Source: Fragilaria crotonensis
Lineage: Eukaryota > Bacillariophyta > Fragilariophyceae > Fragilariales > Fragilariaceae
Direction: 5' to 3'
NCBI GenBank assembly: GCA_022925895.1
Contig: JAKSYS010000199.1
Span: forward strand, 26,335 to 90,334
Length of the DNA stretch: 64,000 nt
Positions 10,460-19,692 of the stretch are shown piece by piece. The notes below the pieces were generated by a model. It saw nothing but the letters and a program-made list of their open reading frames with translations, was not told the origin of the DNA and ran no database searches. How positions within the stretch are numbered: the stretch's first letter is position 1; each line of letters starts with the position of its first letter. The translations under genes and the position numbers were made by a program.

Positions 10460-11843
10460 TCAACCACACCAAGCAGAAACTTTTGATTTCTTCACTTTGC
10501 CTACAGGGCATGATGACACCACTTCCCCGATGGGTGGTGGTTTCTCGGACGCAAGGTTTGCCTTTTCAACAGAAATAAGCTTGTCAAGAGCTTCCTCAAC
10601 CGCTAGTCCTCGCTCTCGGCAGTTTTTTGATGCCGCAACAATACTCACTAGCTCCTTTACTCTTGGCATGAACATGTCGTATGGATTGTACAACAACGAA
10701 TCCGGGAACTCGTCCTGGTGGTGAACACGTGATCCAAAGTCAATACAATCACTATCCACTTTGGATTCGATGAGCCAGGCATCATCATCGTCATCATCGT
10801 CATGGTAATTGTCACCACTGCCACCATCATGACAGTCATCACACAATTCATGCTGCAAATGAACTTCTTGGGACATGGAGATGGGAACATTTGTTGAACT
10901 GTGCTTAAGGGCAACCATCACCTCATCCCGTGAGTAGTTTATTACCCGGTTGATTACAGAGTCTTTTTTTGAAAAGTAATGCTAGGCAGCGTTCTGTTGC
11001 ATTCCGAAATGTATCATTCGAATTCTGTCCAAATTGATACACACGACAAAATGATGAAACTGTGTGGTCATAAATCTTTTCTGAGAAGGTAGGTCCTTGG
11101 CACTCATTTCCTCGAAGTGAGTCCAACTCTCTTTTTATGTCGGCCTCAGTGGATGAGCAATCGTGGACATTCTTCATTGCAAAGTACAGATATGCTTTCC
11201 ACCAACGTACTGAAATGTCGTGGTGAGTGATCATGGACTTGGCCGCATAGTACATCTTTACATGTACCAAATGCTGGCAAACCATGCCATTGCATTCAAA
11301 GTATTTGCAGTCACACAGGAGACAGCCACGATCCTCAAAAGAATGCAAAGTAACGGTGTAGACTCTATGAAAACGGGGTACCAATGAATGCACCTCCCGT
11401 TCAACAGACCTGACAACAAGCCACCTGTCCTTGCTTGTTCTCCAAGACGCATAGTTCTCGCACTCCCGAATAGCAAATTTCAACATGAATTCTGCTGGGA
11501 GAGTTATGTCGTTGACAGTCATGGAGGTACTCCAGGTTGCTCTTCCTAGCAACACGGTAGCTAGATCACGACGATAGAGGTCGAACTTGTTACAATCCAT
11601 ATCCAGCTGAATTTTGGCCGATTTGTCGATTGCATGCTGTGGAAGTACACGGGAAGGACCAGATTTGATGGCGTGATTGGTCCCTTCATGACCAGAGTTC
11701 GTAGTGGTCTCAAAGTGCCTAACGCCCTTCCGCAAGTAGAAGCAATAACTTTGCTCATGTGGGATGATACAACCACGGATGAAGTCCAACAGTTTCTCTC
11801 CACCATCATCGCCAAAAATGGCCTTAACAACATCTGACTTCAA
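10460..11843 (-). CDS. MULE transposase, C-terminal part (third catalytic residue, SWIM finger)
   Basis: Downstream part of the transposase. The first segment (to 10923) contains TTNSGHEGTNHAIK, which carries the expected catalytic Glu and the Asn that follows it. It also has a SWIM zinc finger, CDCKYFECNGMVCQHLVHV (CxC...CxH). After LLTG comes a TGA at 10923-10925. An adjacent frame continues at once for about 150 codons with an Asp-rich run (DDDDDDD) and a basic end, probably the original C-terminus after a frame break. The segment joins the catalytic part through an apparent intron of about 95 bp (GTAAGT at 11938, ending near 11838-11844). Confidence 0.7.
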
Positions 11844-11938
11844 GTAAACAATTAATAGGGCCTTACTTCTGTAGTCACATTGATCATGTTAGGTACAATC
11901 AACGACATACATGTGGAGACCCAAATAATTTGACTTAC

Positions 11939-12742
11939 ACTTCATATTCTTCTTTGGAATCTACCCCGCGGCGCATCCAGCTATACAGCCAGTTTTGAAT
12001 TACTCTCACCTGACTTCTTGCAGCATCTCTCTTGCCCTTCTGAAAGCCTAAACCTCTACATTCTCGTCTCCAGCCTTGATGAACAAGATGCCATCCACAG
12101 CGACTACGAACTGCATTGACAAAATACGTTGCAATGGCATAGTCGACCTGCGCCATTTCTTGGGAGTCGCCATCTGTCATGACAAGCTTAACCAACCGCA
12201 ATGTTTGAGTACCTAAGAGCAGAGGAAGGGCTTCTTGAAATAACCAACGGAACAACCAAGATCTTTCATTTGGGGCAAAGCATCTGACCACTACCATCAC
12301 ATTTCCGTCCGAGTCCTTGACAGAAAGTGTAAGCAAGGGTCTGCTTTCATTGTTTGTCTCATGCGTCCCATCGATGCAAACGACTTCTGGAAAGGCTTGA
12401 AAGAGACGTCTACCATCTGGCAACACCCAGCAACATGCAATAAGAATGTCCTGGTCGTCCCTTGCTCCGACTGAGTGCCTACTTCTCTGGGCATATTCCT
12501 TGAAATCGGCAGTCTCTGTGACCTCCAGAGGTACAGACTTATGGGCTGGGGCGCTTTCCATTGTGGTCACCATGGAAAGGCTGGTTAGATTAACCCCATC
12601 ATCAACAGGATTGCCTTCGGTTCGTGCCGCCTTGCGATTTTGACCACGAATTTCTTTCGTATTCCCGTTATGATACAGACAGACAAATGATGCGCCAATT
12701 TTTGGAGATAATTCAGCATACTGTCTGACGGTGAAATATCAG
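11939..12742 (-). CDS. MULE transposase, catalytic DDE core
   Basis: It opens with KIGASFVCLYHNGNTKE and leads to VVCIDGTHETN (first catalytic Asp), LVMTDGDSQE (second Asp) and CGWHLVHQGW (the Cys/His strand typical of MULE and FAR1-type transposases). It ends at EYE just before a consensus GTAAGT donor. The frame has no ATG at its upstream end; the first ATG in frame is at 12573. The N-terminal segment (12776-13522) is in a different frame, and comparison with the relic at 4.9-5.1 kb shows a missing base near 12,700. This copy is therefore probably inactive. Confidence 0.75.
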
Positions 12743-12775
12743 AGGGTAGTGCAGCACCCTGAGGTGACGAATCCA

Positions 12776-13522
12776 TTAAATCTTGTGCCATTCGGGAAAA
12801 CCTTGAACATAAGCCATCTGTCCGCGTGTAAATAGCTCACCAGTACTGCTTCGGGTGAACAATGCAGCTTGTGAGGGCAGGATATTGGCAGCAGCCATTG
12901 CAGCTGCATTTTCCAGGGTAGGAGCGTCCAGAAAACGTTTGCGATTGGTTATCTCGTTACGATCCATGGGTGGGTGACCCCTATGCTGGTTGTCTCCGAC
13001 CCCACAGACTAGATGGAAGCTGTACTGGTCCAGTCGGATGACAAGTTTTGCAGAACAAGTGCACCTTGTATCGCGTTGGGTGCAATTACGTCGTCGCAAT
13101 GCCTTTCCTGAGTTATTGGAACCACGAGAGTTCTTTCTGTCACCAATATAGGTTGTCACACGATAAGCATCGGCTTGGGCACCATCCAAACGATGATGAT
13201 ACTTTCGGCCGTTACTGCACAACAAAACACGTTGGTCCTTGCAGGCTTTAGCACTACTTCCATTGGATATCAGGGCACAGTTACCATGGGATCTGGCGGC
13301 TTGGCATAAATCAGTGATAAGTCTTTGGCCTCCAGAATCCTTGCCGAATCCTCCCACAGTAGGGTAGAGCAATGGACTGAAGCGCACAATAAACTTCATG
13401 GGGCCTTTGTATAGGGAACTAGTAGTGTACTCGAACAGGTCGTGCTTCGTTTCCAATGAGGCACAGAAATCTTCGGAAGGTAAGCAAAGGTGTCCATTGA
13501 ATGGGAGGGACCCAATCCACAT
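12776..13522 (-). CDS. MULE transposase, N-terminal zinc-ribbon part
   Basis: 248 codons from ATG at 13522. A C...H-type DNA-binding zinc motif is visible: RRRNCTQRDTRCTCSAKL followed by a short strand and NQHRGHPP, the usual end of MULE zinc ribbons. It stops at EWHKI. The next segments of the protein are in other frames, so this is the 5' piece of a frame-broken gene. Frames upstream of 13522 give no clear further exon. Confidence 0.65.
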   Translation of the reverse strand: MWIGSLPFNGHLCLPSEDFCASLETKHDLFEYTTSSLYKGPMKFIVRFSPLLYPTVGGFGKDSGGQRLITDLCQAARSHGNCALISNGSSAKACKDQRVLLCSNGRKYHHRLDGAQADAYRVTTYIGDRKNSRGSNNSGKALRRRNCTQRDTRCTCSAKLVIRLDQYSFHLVCGVGDNQHRGHPPMDRNEITNRKRFLDAPTLENAAAMAAANILPSQAALFTRSSTGELFTRGQMAYVQGFPEWHKI

Positions 13523-13941
13523 CGCAGTCTTGAAAGCAGTTAAAAAGCATCCACAGGCTTTGTAGGAAACTACTAACTCGTCTGGATCCTAAAGGCAGGA
13601 CAACGAATGGAGAGCATCATGTGAGCATGAAAGAGGATTTTGACAAAGCAACAGGGATTGAAGCAACAAAAACAAACGAACCATGGTGTGGACCATAAAA
13701 GGTTAAAACTGTGGTAAATTGTGGCGGAAGTTTTGGGTAATCAATCTTATAATCACATCAACACGCGAAGATTTTTATTACTGTTCAAACAAATGTCGGG
13801 CAGATTTATGTTCCTTATCCATGACGAAGTTTTGACTAAGGTTGCTTGAAAAATGGCTCCTGTTGAAGCGCTAAAATGAAGATTCCAAAAAGTCAGATTC
13901 TGCGACAAAAATGTTGACGTCATTTCCTTGCATTCTAATCG

Positions 13942-14708
13942 CTTCCATTATACCATGTGGTATTATACATGGTATAATACGGTTCAGAAATGGTATATGT
14001 ATATATATGTAACTAGTGGGTACCTCCCAATTGGTCGGACTTTTGGAATACGTGTACGGTATGGTTTGTGCACGGTTGTGTGTACTGTTTGTACAGTTCA
14101 GTACTATACGCAAGTAGTGCAGTACCCCAGAGTGGTCATACTCCGTAACAGACGCACGCACTGACGCAACTACGTATATGCAAATCTTACCGACATCGCT
14201 TACGGAGTACTCCGAGTACTCCAGTATGCATGTATGACATATACTCCGAGTATGAGACAGTATTCATTTGATCCAGTACCCCAGAGTGGTCATACTCCGT
14301 AACAGACGCACACACGCACACACGCACACACGCACACAATTAATTTATAATATAGTAGGATACCCATCGATAATCCTGAGCCACGCTACTATGATATACG
14401 GATCAACGGCCTTCAACGGTGTGAAAAAAATGCGGGGAAATATTATATCGCAACGAGTGTGTCCAAGTATCAAGTGCTACTAGCTACCTGGTACTTGTAC
14501 AATACTATCGACGGAATTGTCCCGTCAAGTGTAAGCAGTAGGCTTGAAGGTTGCTTAGCGTAGATATGTACGTAAAATGTCACTATGTAACGGTCGGGTC
14601 CTGAAAGCTGTAAGGTCGTTCTGACTGCAATCAACGGTACCGGTACTATCCGTAGTACAAGGTACCAGCATTTGCATTTGTCGGTTTGTCGTTGCAACCA
14701 CGTTTGGA
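13942..14708. other. Intergenic spacer, right flank of the MULE
   Basis: AT-rich with many tactccgagtact and gtactgta words, a (cacacg)n microsatellite at about 14,308-14,337 and a 38-bp direct repeat (listed separately). It should contain the promoter of the membrane-protein gene at 14,709, but I see no defined box. Confidence 0.5.
14120..14311 (+). repeat. 38-bp direct repeat, 154 bp apart
   Basis: The word starting cagtaccccagagtggtcat and ending cagacgcac is perfect at 14120-14157 and 14274-14311. Confidence 0.9.
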
Positions 14709-16208
14709 ATGCCAAAGCAACGCAGCATTGGCGACAGATCCTCAGCGACAAGCGCTGCATTAAACAATCACTGCGAAGCCGACGAAGATTTTGTGATCGC
14801 GACAAAGATCGATGACGATTTTGACGTAAGCTTCTCAGATAGAATGTCAAACAATCAAGGAAATCCACTACAGGAAGCACCAAGCCCAACTCAAAGCATC
14901 AAATCCGATGTAGGGTCTGTTTGTATGGTAAACCCCGAAGATGGGCACTGGATTTGTCATCCCTATAAGCGGCAGAAACTTCAGGATGAAATCGATCAAG
15001 CGCAGAATACCGGCATGTCAAAGAAGGGAGCTACCTTGGAAACCTTGCAAAGGAACAACGTGTCATGCTATATTGTGACGCACGAATCCTCGAATATTCT
15101 GAAAGCCATTCGCTCTATTATCGACAAGGCTGCCAGTGAGAACGTCAGCACCGCTCTACTGGAACCCAACGTGAAACTCAGGTGCTGCTTGTTCGAAGAT
15201 GAAAATGGCCGCCTCTTCAACCTTGTGGTTTCCGAGCATTCAGTTGGTCCAGCTACGGAGTGGGCCTCCTTGTTGCAATCCTTTTCTGGAATCCAGGCCA
15301 TGATTGCCTTTGTTGTGCTCTGTCGAAGCTTCCCATGTGCCTTTGCCAACAACATCGGCCAGTTGCAACCTGCCTTGCTGTCCGTCATCATGGGATTGGT
15401 GTTCAAAGAAGAAATCAGTCTCTCAGCGGTCAATGTTAGCATGTTGGTGCGATGCATGCCATCCGTGTCGGCGCACACCTTGACTTCCGAGCTTGGCTCC
15501 GACTGGTTGCGCAAGATTGCCACACTCTTGTTGGCCTTTGCCGGAGCTGCCACCGGAGATGGTCAGAAATACATGACAATCACTGGAATTTTTATCATGG
15601 CAGGGCTTTTGCTCGCGAACCTCGGATCTCGGGCTTGGCATTTCATGAAGTGGAAGCCTATCAGTTATCGTGGCCCGTTTTCGCCAGCTGTTGGGTATGT
15701 GATTGCAATGCTCTCCGGCTTTGTCTTGCCCTTTATGGGATACCGAGAAATAGAAGCAGGAGGGAAGCCAGCACTTGAGAGTGTCATTGGTTCGGCATTG
15801 ATTGTGGCGATTGTGTTTGTGTTGAGCGATATTGATGAAATCCAAAGTTTTATTGTTGTGGGATCCGAGGCGTGTCCACAAAATGATGTCAATGTCGTGG
15901 TTAGCATATGGTGGACTCTTACCTTTGTCTCAAGTTTGGCCATGGTCCTCTATATTAAGCCTCACCGGGAGTTACCTGCCAACGAAGAGCATCTACTAGT
16001 TCCAGCTCAAGAGTCACCAGTTGGTTTTAGGGTTCCGAACCTCCCTGACTATGTTGTAGATCCAATTCTCGCAAAGGAAGGCATCAGCTGGATTTCCAAA
16101 AGAGTTGAGTTTGTTTTCGGCGTGGTCGTGGCCCTAGTGGCCGGAGGGCTTATAATTTACTTGAATTCTACAAACGTCGACAACATACTGACTGGAGAAG
16201 CTCGCTAA
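14709..16208 (+). CDS. Multi-pass membrane protein of unknown function
   Basis: 499 residues in a single exon. The first 200 or so are hydrophilic and acidic/Ser-rich, with a DGHWICHPYKRQKLQDEI segment that could be a short conserved motif. About residues 200-420 contain several hydrophobic segments (around AMIAFVVLCRSF, KIATLLLAFAGAA, GIFIMAGLLLANLG, VGYVIAMLSGFVLPF, ALIVAIVFVLS and a TLTFVSSLAMVLYI stretch). A last helix is near residues 470-488 (GVVVALVAGGLIIYL). This is an integral membrane protein with a long cytosolic or luminal N-terminus. I do not recognise the family. The region is free of repeats and the reading frame is intact, so it is a genuine host gene. Confidence 0.7.
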   Translation: MPKQRSIGDRSSATSAALNNHCEADEDFVIATKIDDDFDVSFSDRMSNNQGNPLQEAPSPTQSIKSDVGSVCMVNPEDGHWICHPYKRQKLQDEIDQAQNTGMSKKGATLETLQRNNVSCYIVTHESSNILKAIRSIIDKAASENVSTALLEPNVKLRCCLFEDENGRLFNLVVSEHSVGPATEWASLLQSFSGIQAMIAFVVLCRSFPCAFANNIGQLQPALLSVIMGLVFKEEISLSAVNVSMLVRCMPSVSAHTLTSELGSDWLRKIATLLLAFAGAATGDGQKYMTITGIFIMAGLLLANLGSRAWHFMKWKPISYRGPFSPAVGYVIAMLSGFVLPFMGYREIEAGGKPALESVIGSALIVAIVFVLSDIDEIQSFIVVGSEACPQNDVNVVVSIWWTLTFVSSLAMVLYIKPHRELPANEEHLLVPAQESPVGFRVPNLPDYVVDPILAKEGISWISKRVEFVFGVVVALVAGGLIIYLNSTNVDNILTGEAR

Positions 16209-16387
16209 GTGGATGATGCTGTACTACTCAGATTCCGACATGCATGTAGAGCTAATGAATGAGGTTTAAGGATTCCCATACCATGACTTGCAACCTGAAG
16301 CTGCCAAAGACAGCACAAACGCTATAAGAATCCTGTAGAATTGCACCTGATAATAAGAAATCAGTGCTGGAGTACTTCAGTTAGGGC

Positions 16388-17035
16388 ATCTCCAGTCCTC
16401 TTGCGGTCGACACTTCAAATCAAGGTCCACCTGGAAGGACACAACGTATCGCAGTCACCCAATGACAATATTGAACTTTCACAGGCCACGACTTTATTGG
16501 AAACCCTCCTATATACCGCTGACAATCTATCGAATGGTCTTCGCGATCAAATTAGAAGTAACAACACAGTTGAAAATCTATCAACAGGCCTCGGCGATCA
16601 AAAATAGAAGTGTTCAGCTTTGGCTGGCATCATCGCTAATCCCTCCGTTGTTTTCGTCAACTCACATATTTACCATTTGGGCCAGTCTGGTGCCTGCTCT
16701 CATCATGAATCATGCTGCCAGTGGTCGTGGTCCCCTACTCTCGGCGATGAAGGACAAGGATCCCGCAGTTTATCCTGCTCTTGCGGCACTCGCACTCGAA
16801 GCGCAATCCGTGGAAAGCATGTTGCAGCACATAAGGAACAACCAATTCACGACACGTCATGTTCACAATGTCAGTGACGATGTATTGATTCATTTGTCGG
16901 CGACCAGTTTAAATCGATAGCATAGTAACGGCGTTGAGCTCCGAATATGTATTCTATCAAGAAGTCAATAACAATAGATGTACAGTAAGGACTCTCACTT
17001 TGTTCGCAGCTCATCGCGATCGAAATGTCACGGGC
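16388..17035 (+). pseudogene. Truncated, frame-broken copy of the Fe-ADH-like gene
   Basis: The sequence starts with the same ccagtcctcttgcggtcgac found at the 5' end of the gene at 3199. It then jumps to the C-terminal half: about 500 bp including the nucleotide-binding loop is missing. An internal stretch (AxNLSxGLxDQ) is duplicated, and the frame breaks at about 16,605 after GDQK. From about 16,630 the C-terminal 100 residues are nearly identical to the intact gene, including SLIPPLFSSTHIF and AALALEAQSVESMLQHIRNN. The 3' flank to about 17,035 also matches. This is a duplicated segment with secondary rearrangement, not a retrocopy, because non-coding flank is included. Confidence 0.85.
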
Positions 17036-18125
17036 AAAATGAACACAGGGAGAAACACAATGTCAGTCCTGATGATACCGCCGTCGAGCCATAATGGCTT
17101 TGGTGTGTGTTGGTCCGACTCTGGATCTTGTCATTGGCGACTGATGGTAGGGATTGCTTTGACTACCAACGTTTTGGGAAAGACTTGGACGGGTATCAGC
17201 TCTGAGCTACAAGGATGCTCGAAGTGCAGCATTTGTACTCCGTACTTGTCCGTTGCAACCGGTCAGCAAAATGTCAACATCAATTCTGCTGATTTTTTAT
17301 TACACATGAACATGGAACACATGATGAATGATGAATGATGTGATGCATTGGGATGCACGATTCCACTTTTCCTTTATTGGCGTCTGTGGTTGTCATTCGT
17401 CGTACCACTCCAAGACTCCGGGCTCGTGGGTACTACCGGTAGTAGGTACTCCTACACTCTACTCGTATTTGAAATTTGAAGTGATTGTCTTTGCGCCTCG
17501 GGTAGCTCATATTCCCATACAGTACCTGTATTCCCCTTTTCTTATATTCATACATGTATGTTTTGTCTGTATGATACACTGTATAAATGTAGAACTATAG
17601 TTCATGTTTTGAGTTTTGAGAGATCCACGATCCACATGTTATTCCGCCTATCTTTCCAACCTTACTAGTCGTGGGTTTTCCACACACTGCAGTGCCACAC
17701 TTTTTTATACTATTACTGTATATGCCTTCTGTCAAAAGGGTTTTTCAAATTTTTGGATTGTCGCCAGAAGGAAACAAGTAGAAGTAGTACTGTACCAGAG
17801 AACGAACTATCATCATGTTCCTGGGAGTTCATTTTTCGCAGGCAGGACAGCAGCAGTAGGATCGGATAATTACAAGTGCGTCGAACCTGGGACATTTCCC
17901 CCGTTGGTTTGTACGTGATATCAGGGTGTATGTACGCGGACCGAAGTCTGACACATTCCGGTATTCGCCTGTCGTTCACGTTTTTTCACTTGTTGGAAAC
18001 AAAGCTGCCTGTTGCCATCACTGATGATTACTCATCACACAAAATCAAACTCCAGTCTAAACTTGCACGATCCATTGATTCTGAGATACGAGTACTCGAG
18101 TATAACATTTAACAGCGGTGCGAAG
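17036..18125. other. Intergenic spacer
   Basis: No gene supported. It holds a short atgatgaatgatgaatgatg repeat near 17,320-17,340, several tactgta/gtac words and AT-rich stretches. The leader and promoter of the hydrolase gene at 18,126 should be here. Confidence 0.4.
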
Positions 18126-19307
18126 ATGACGACGAGTACTCCTAGATTCTTGCTTTTGCCTGTTTGCGCCATCCTCCTTCTGCTTCTAGAAAGCCATCAG
18201 TCTTATGCCGTGAGTTTTGACAAGATTGCAGGAACCAATACATTGTGCGATGTTGGTCCTGACGTGATGACCATTGCTTATGGCCCCTTCACCGAAGGGG
18301 TCCCAATCACTCAGTATTGCATCAAGAACCCTGTGGAGAATGGAAAGCCTAGATGTTATTACCTCTTGGTTCCCAAGTGTGCATCCGGCGACGTCCCACT
18401 CGTCGTGAATATGCACGGTTCAGAGACCTGTCCCGCGTGGAGTTCCTTCTTCGATCAATGGATCAAAACTGCTGTGCGCAATTGCTTTGCCCTCGCACTT
18501 CCCATTGGTGTTACAGATCCCGATGTGGCAGATCATCCTTGTATGACATTCCCCGGTGGTAGGAGTGTCAATGGCGGCATGTTCACGACCAACAACTGCT
18601 GCTGCTACAAGGATCATAAAGCGCTTGAACCGGGCGACACTCTGGACATGATCTTCATTCGAAACATTGTTCAAGACATTGCCTTTGAGAAACGAGTGGA
18701 TTCGTCGGCCACGATACACAACGGCACCGCGCAACTCGATGGGACTCGCATCTACATGACGGGACATTCCAATGGATGCGTTGCGGCTCTCGCCATGGGC
18801 GCTCTGTATTCGAACATGGTGGCTGCCATTGCGTGTCATGCCGCAGGAGGCTTTGTGGAATTCCCCTCCTACTATGATCCCGTCCCAACGATGCTCGTCC
18901 AGGGAATGAAGGATGATGTTATGTGGTATCAGTTTGCCAGAGACACGGCACTCAATCTGCAATCTGTCCATGATTGCAAGACGGACTCTGCAACGCAAGT
19001 TTTCAACGGAACTGGCGTGGAGTATGCATACCAAGATTGCAAGAACAATGCAACTGTGAATTTCTTGCTTTTGAACGAATCTGGCCATATCCCCTTTTTG
19101 AACGCATTCGAAGTTTCGGAGGGTGCATCGAGAACCACAGTTGATACTACCCAAAGAGCGTGGGAATTCTGTTCCAACTACACCAAGGATGAAATGCCAA
19201 AAGCCTTGTTGTACGCATCCAGTGCCATGGGCCGTGATTCAATAATGTGGAGTCCAGGAGGACTTGCAGTTGCCGTCATGACAATCGTGTCGATCCTCCT
19301 TTGCTAG
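18126..19307 (+). CDS. Secreted PHB-depolymerase/LpqC-like alpha/beta hydrolase, possibly GPI-anchored
   Basis: 393 residues from ATG 18126. An upstream in-frame ATG exists at 18012, but the signal peptide (RFLLLPVCAILLLLLESHQSYA) starts right after the chosen one. The fold is that of the extracellular esterase/depolymerase family: VPLVVNMHGS strand and oxyanion region (about 90-100), nucleophile elbow GHSNG (Ser about 215), Asp in QGMKDDV (about 263) and His in ESGHIPF (about 321). Many Cys residues, including a CCC run, and several N-x-S/T sites suit an extracellular enzyme. The C-terminus has a small-residue region followed by a hydrophobic tail (GGLAVAVMTIVSILLC), the layout of a GPI-attachment signal. 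The polymer or ester it cleaves cannot be told. Confidence 0.75.
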   Translation: MTTSTPRFLLLPVCAILLLLLESHQSYAVSFDKIAGTNTLCDVGPDVMTIAYGPFTEGVPITQYCIKNPVENGKPRCYYLLVPKCASGDVPLVVNMHGSETCPAWSSFFDQWIKTAVRNCFALALPIGVTDPDVADHPCMTFPGGRSVNGGMFTTNNCCCYKDHKALEPGDTLDMIFIRNIVQDIAFEKRVDSSATIHNGTAQLDGTRIYMTGHSNGCVAALAMGALYSNMVAAIACHAAGGFVEFPSYYDPVPTMLVQGMKDDVMWYQFARDTALNLQSVHDCKTDSATQVFNGTGVEYAYQDCKNNATVNFLLLNESGHIPFLNAFEVSEGASRTTVDTTQRAWEFCSNYTKDEMPKALLYASSAMGRDSIMWSPGGLAVAVMTIVSILLC

Positions 19308-19692
19308 AGTTACAAAAGGCAAAGTGGATGCATGGGAGTCAGAGTGCGTGTGCGTGTTTGTGTGGAAATGAAAGCTTGCTTTCTTTTTTTCGGCGAGAGG
19401 AAATTGGATTCGGAGATGCGCCTGCTCACAGAGGGTTGTGAATAACGTGGCACAATGACATCAGAGCTACCGATGATGATACGTAGTGAATTTATATCAT
19501 CATTATTTAGAACACGTTCACAGGATCAGCTCTGTAGCTGTCGAATGATCTAATATGTATTGGCCTCTACTAACCTTAAAGTTGGAAACCCTTTGCAAGG
19601 AAGCAGTACGAATGGGCAGCAAGCCAGGACTATAGCAGTGTGGACTCTCGATGTCGCAGACAATAATCACACGTCTACGACGCTTATTGAAG
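19308..19692. other. Spacer between convergent genes
   Basis: The hydrolase gene and the propeller-protein gene end towards each other here. No further gene is seen. A T-run (tttcttttttt) lies at about 19,380-19,390. Confidence 0.5.

Larger units (their letters stand above)
7987..13941 (-). mobile_element. Mutator-like (MULE) DNA transposon
   Basis: The ends form inverted repeats of about 40 bp: cgattagaatgcaaggaaat at 7987 and its complement ending at 13941, continuing to about 8029 and 13899 with two mismatches. The transposase is read on the minus strand (10.46-13.52 kb) and has the MULE signature of zinc ribbon, DDE core and SWIM finger. The remaining third holds two inverted minisatellite arrays. 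The 9-bp flanks (gtacggatc left, cttccatta right) do not match, so no target-site duplication is visible. That may mean age, rearrangement or imprecise ends. An older relic of the family begins at 4426. Confidence 0.75.

Noticed and set aside
7978-13950. Target-site duplication for the MULE
   Set aside because: The 9-bp flanks differ (gtacggatc and cttccatta), and shifting the ends by one base does not help.
14308-14337. (cacacg)n run as a possible CRISPR or regulatory array
   Set aside because: It is a simple microsatellite without spacers.
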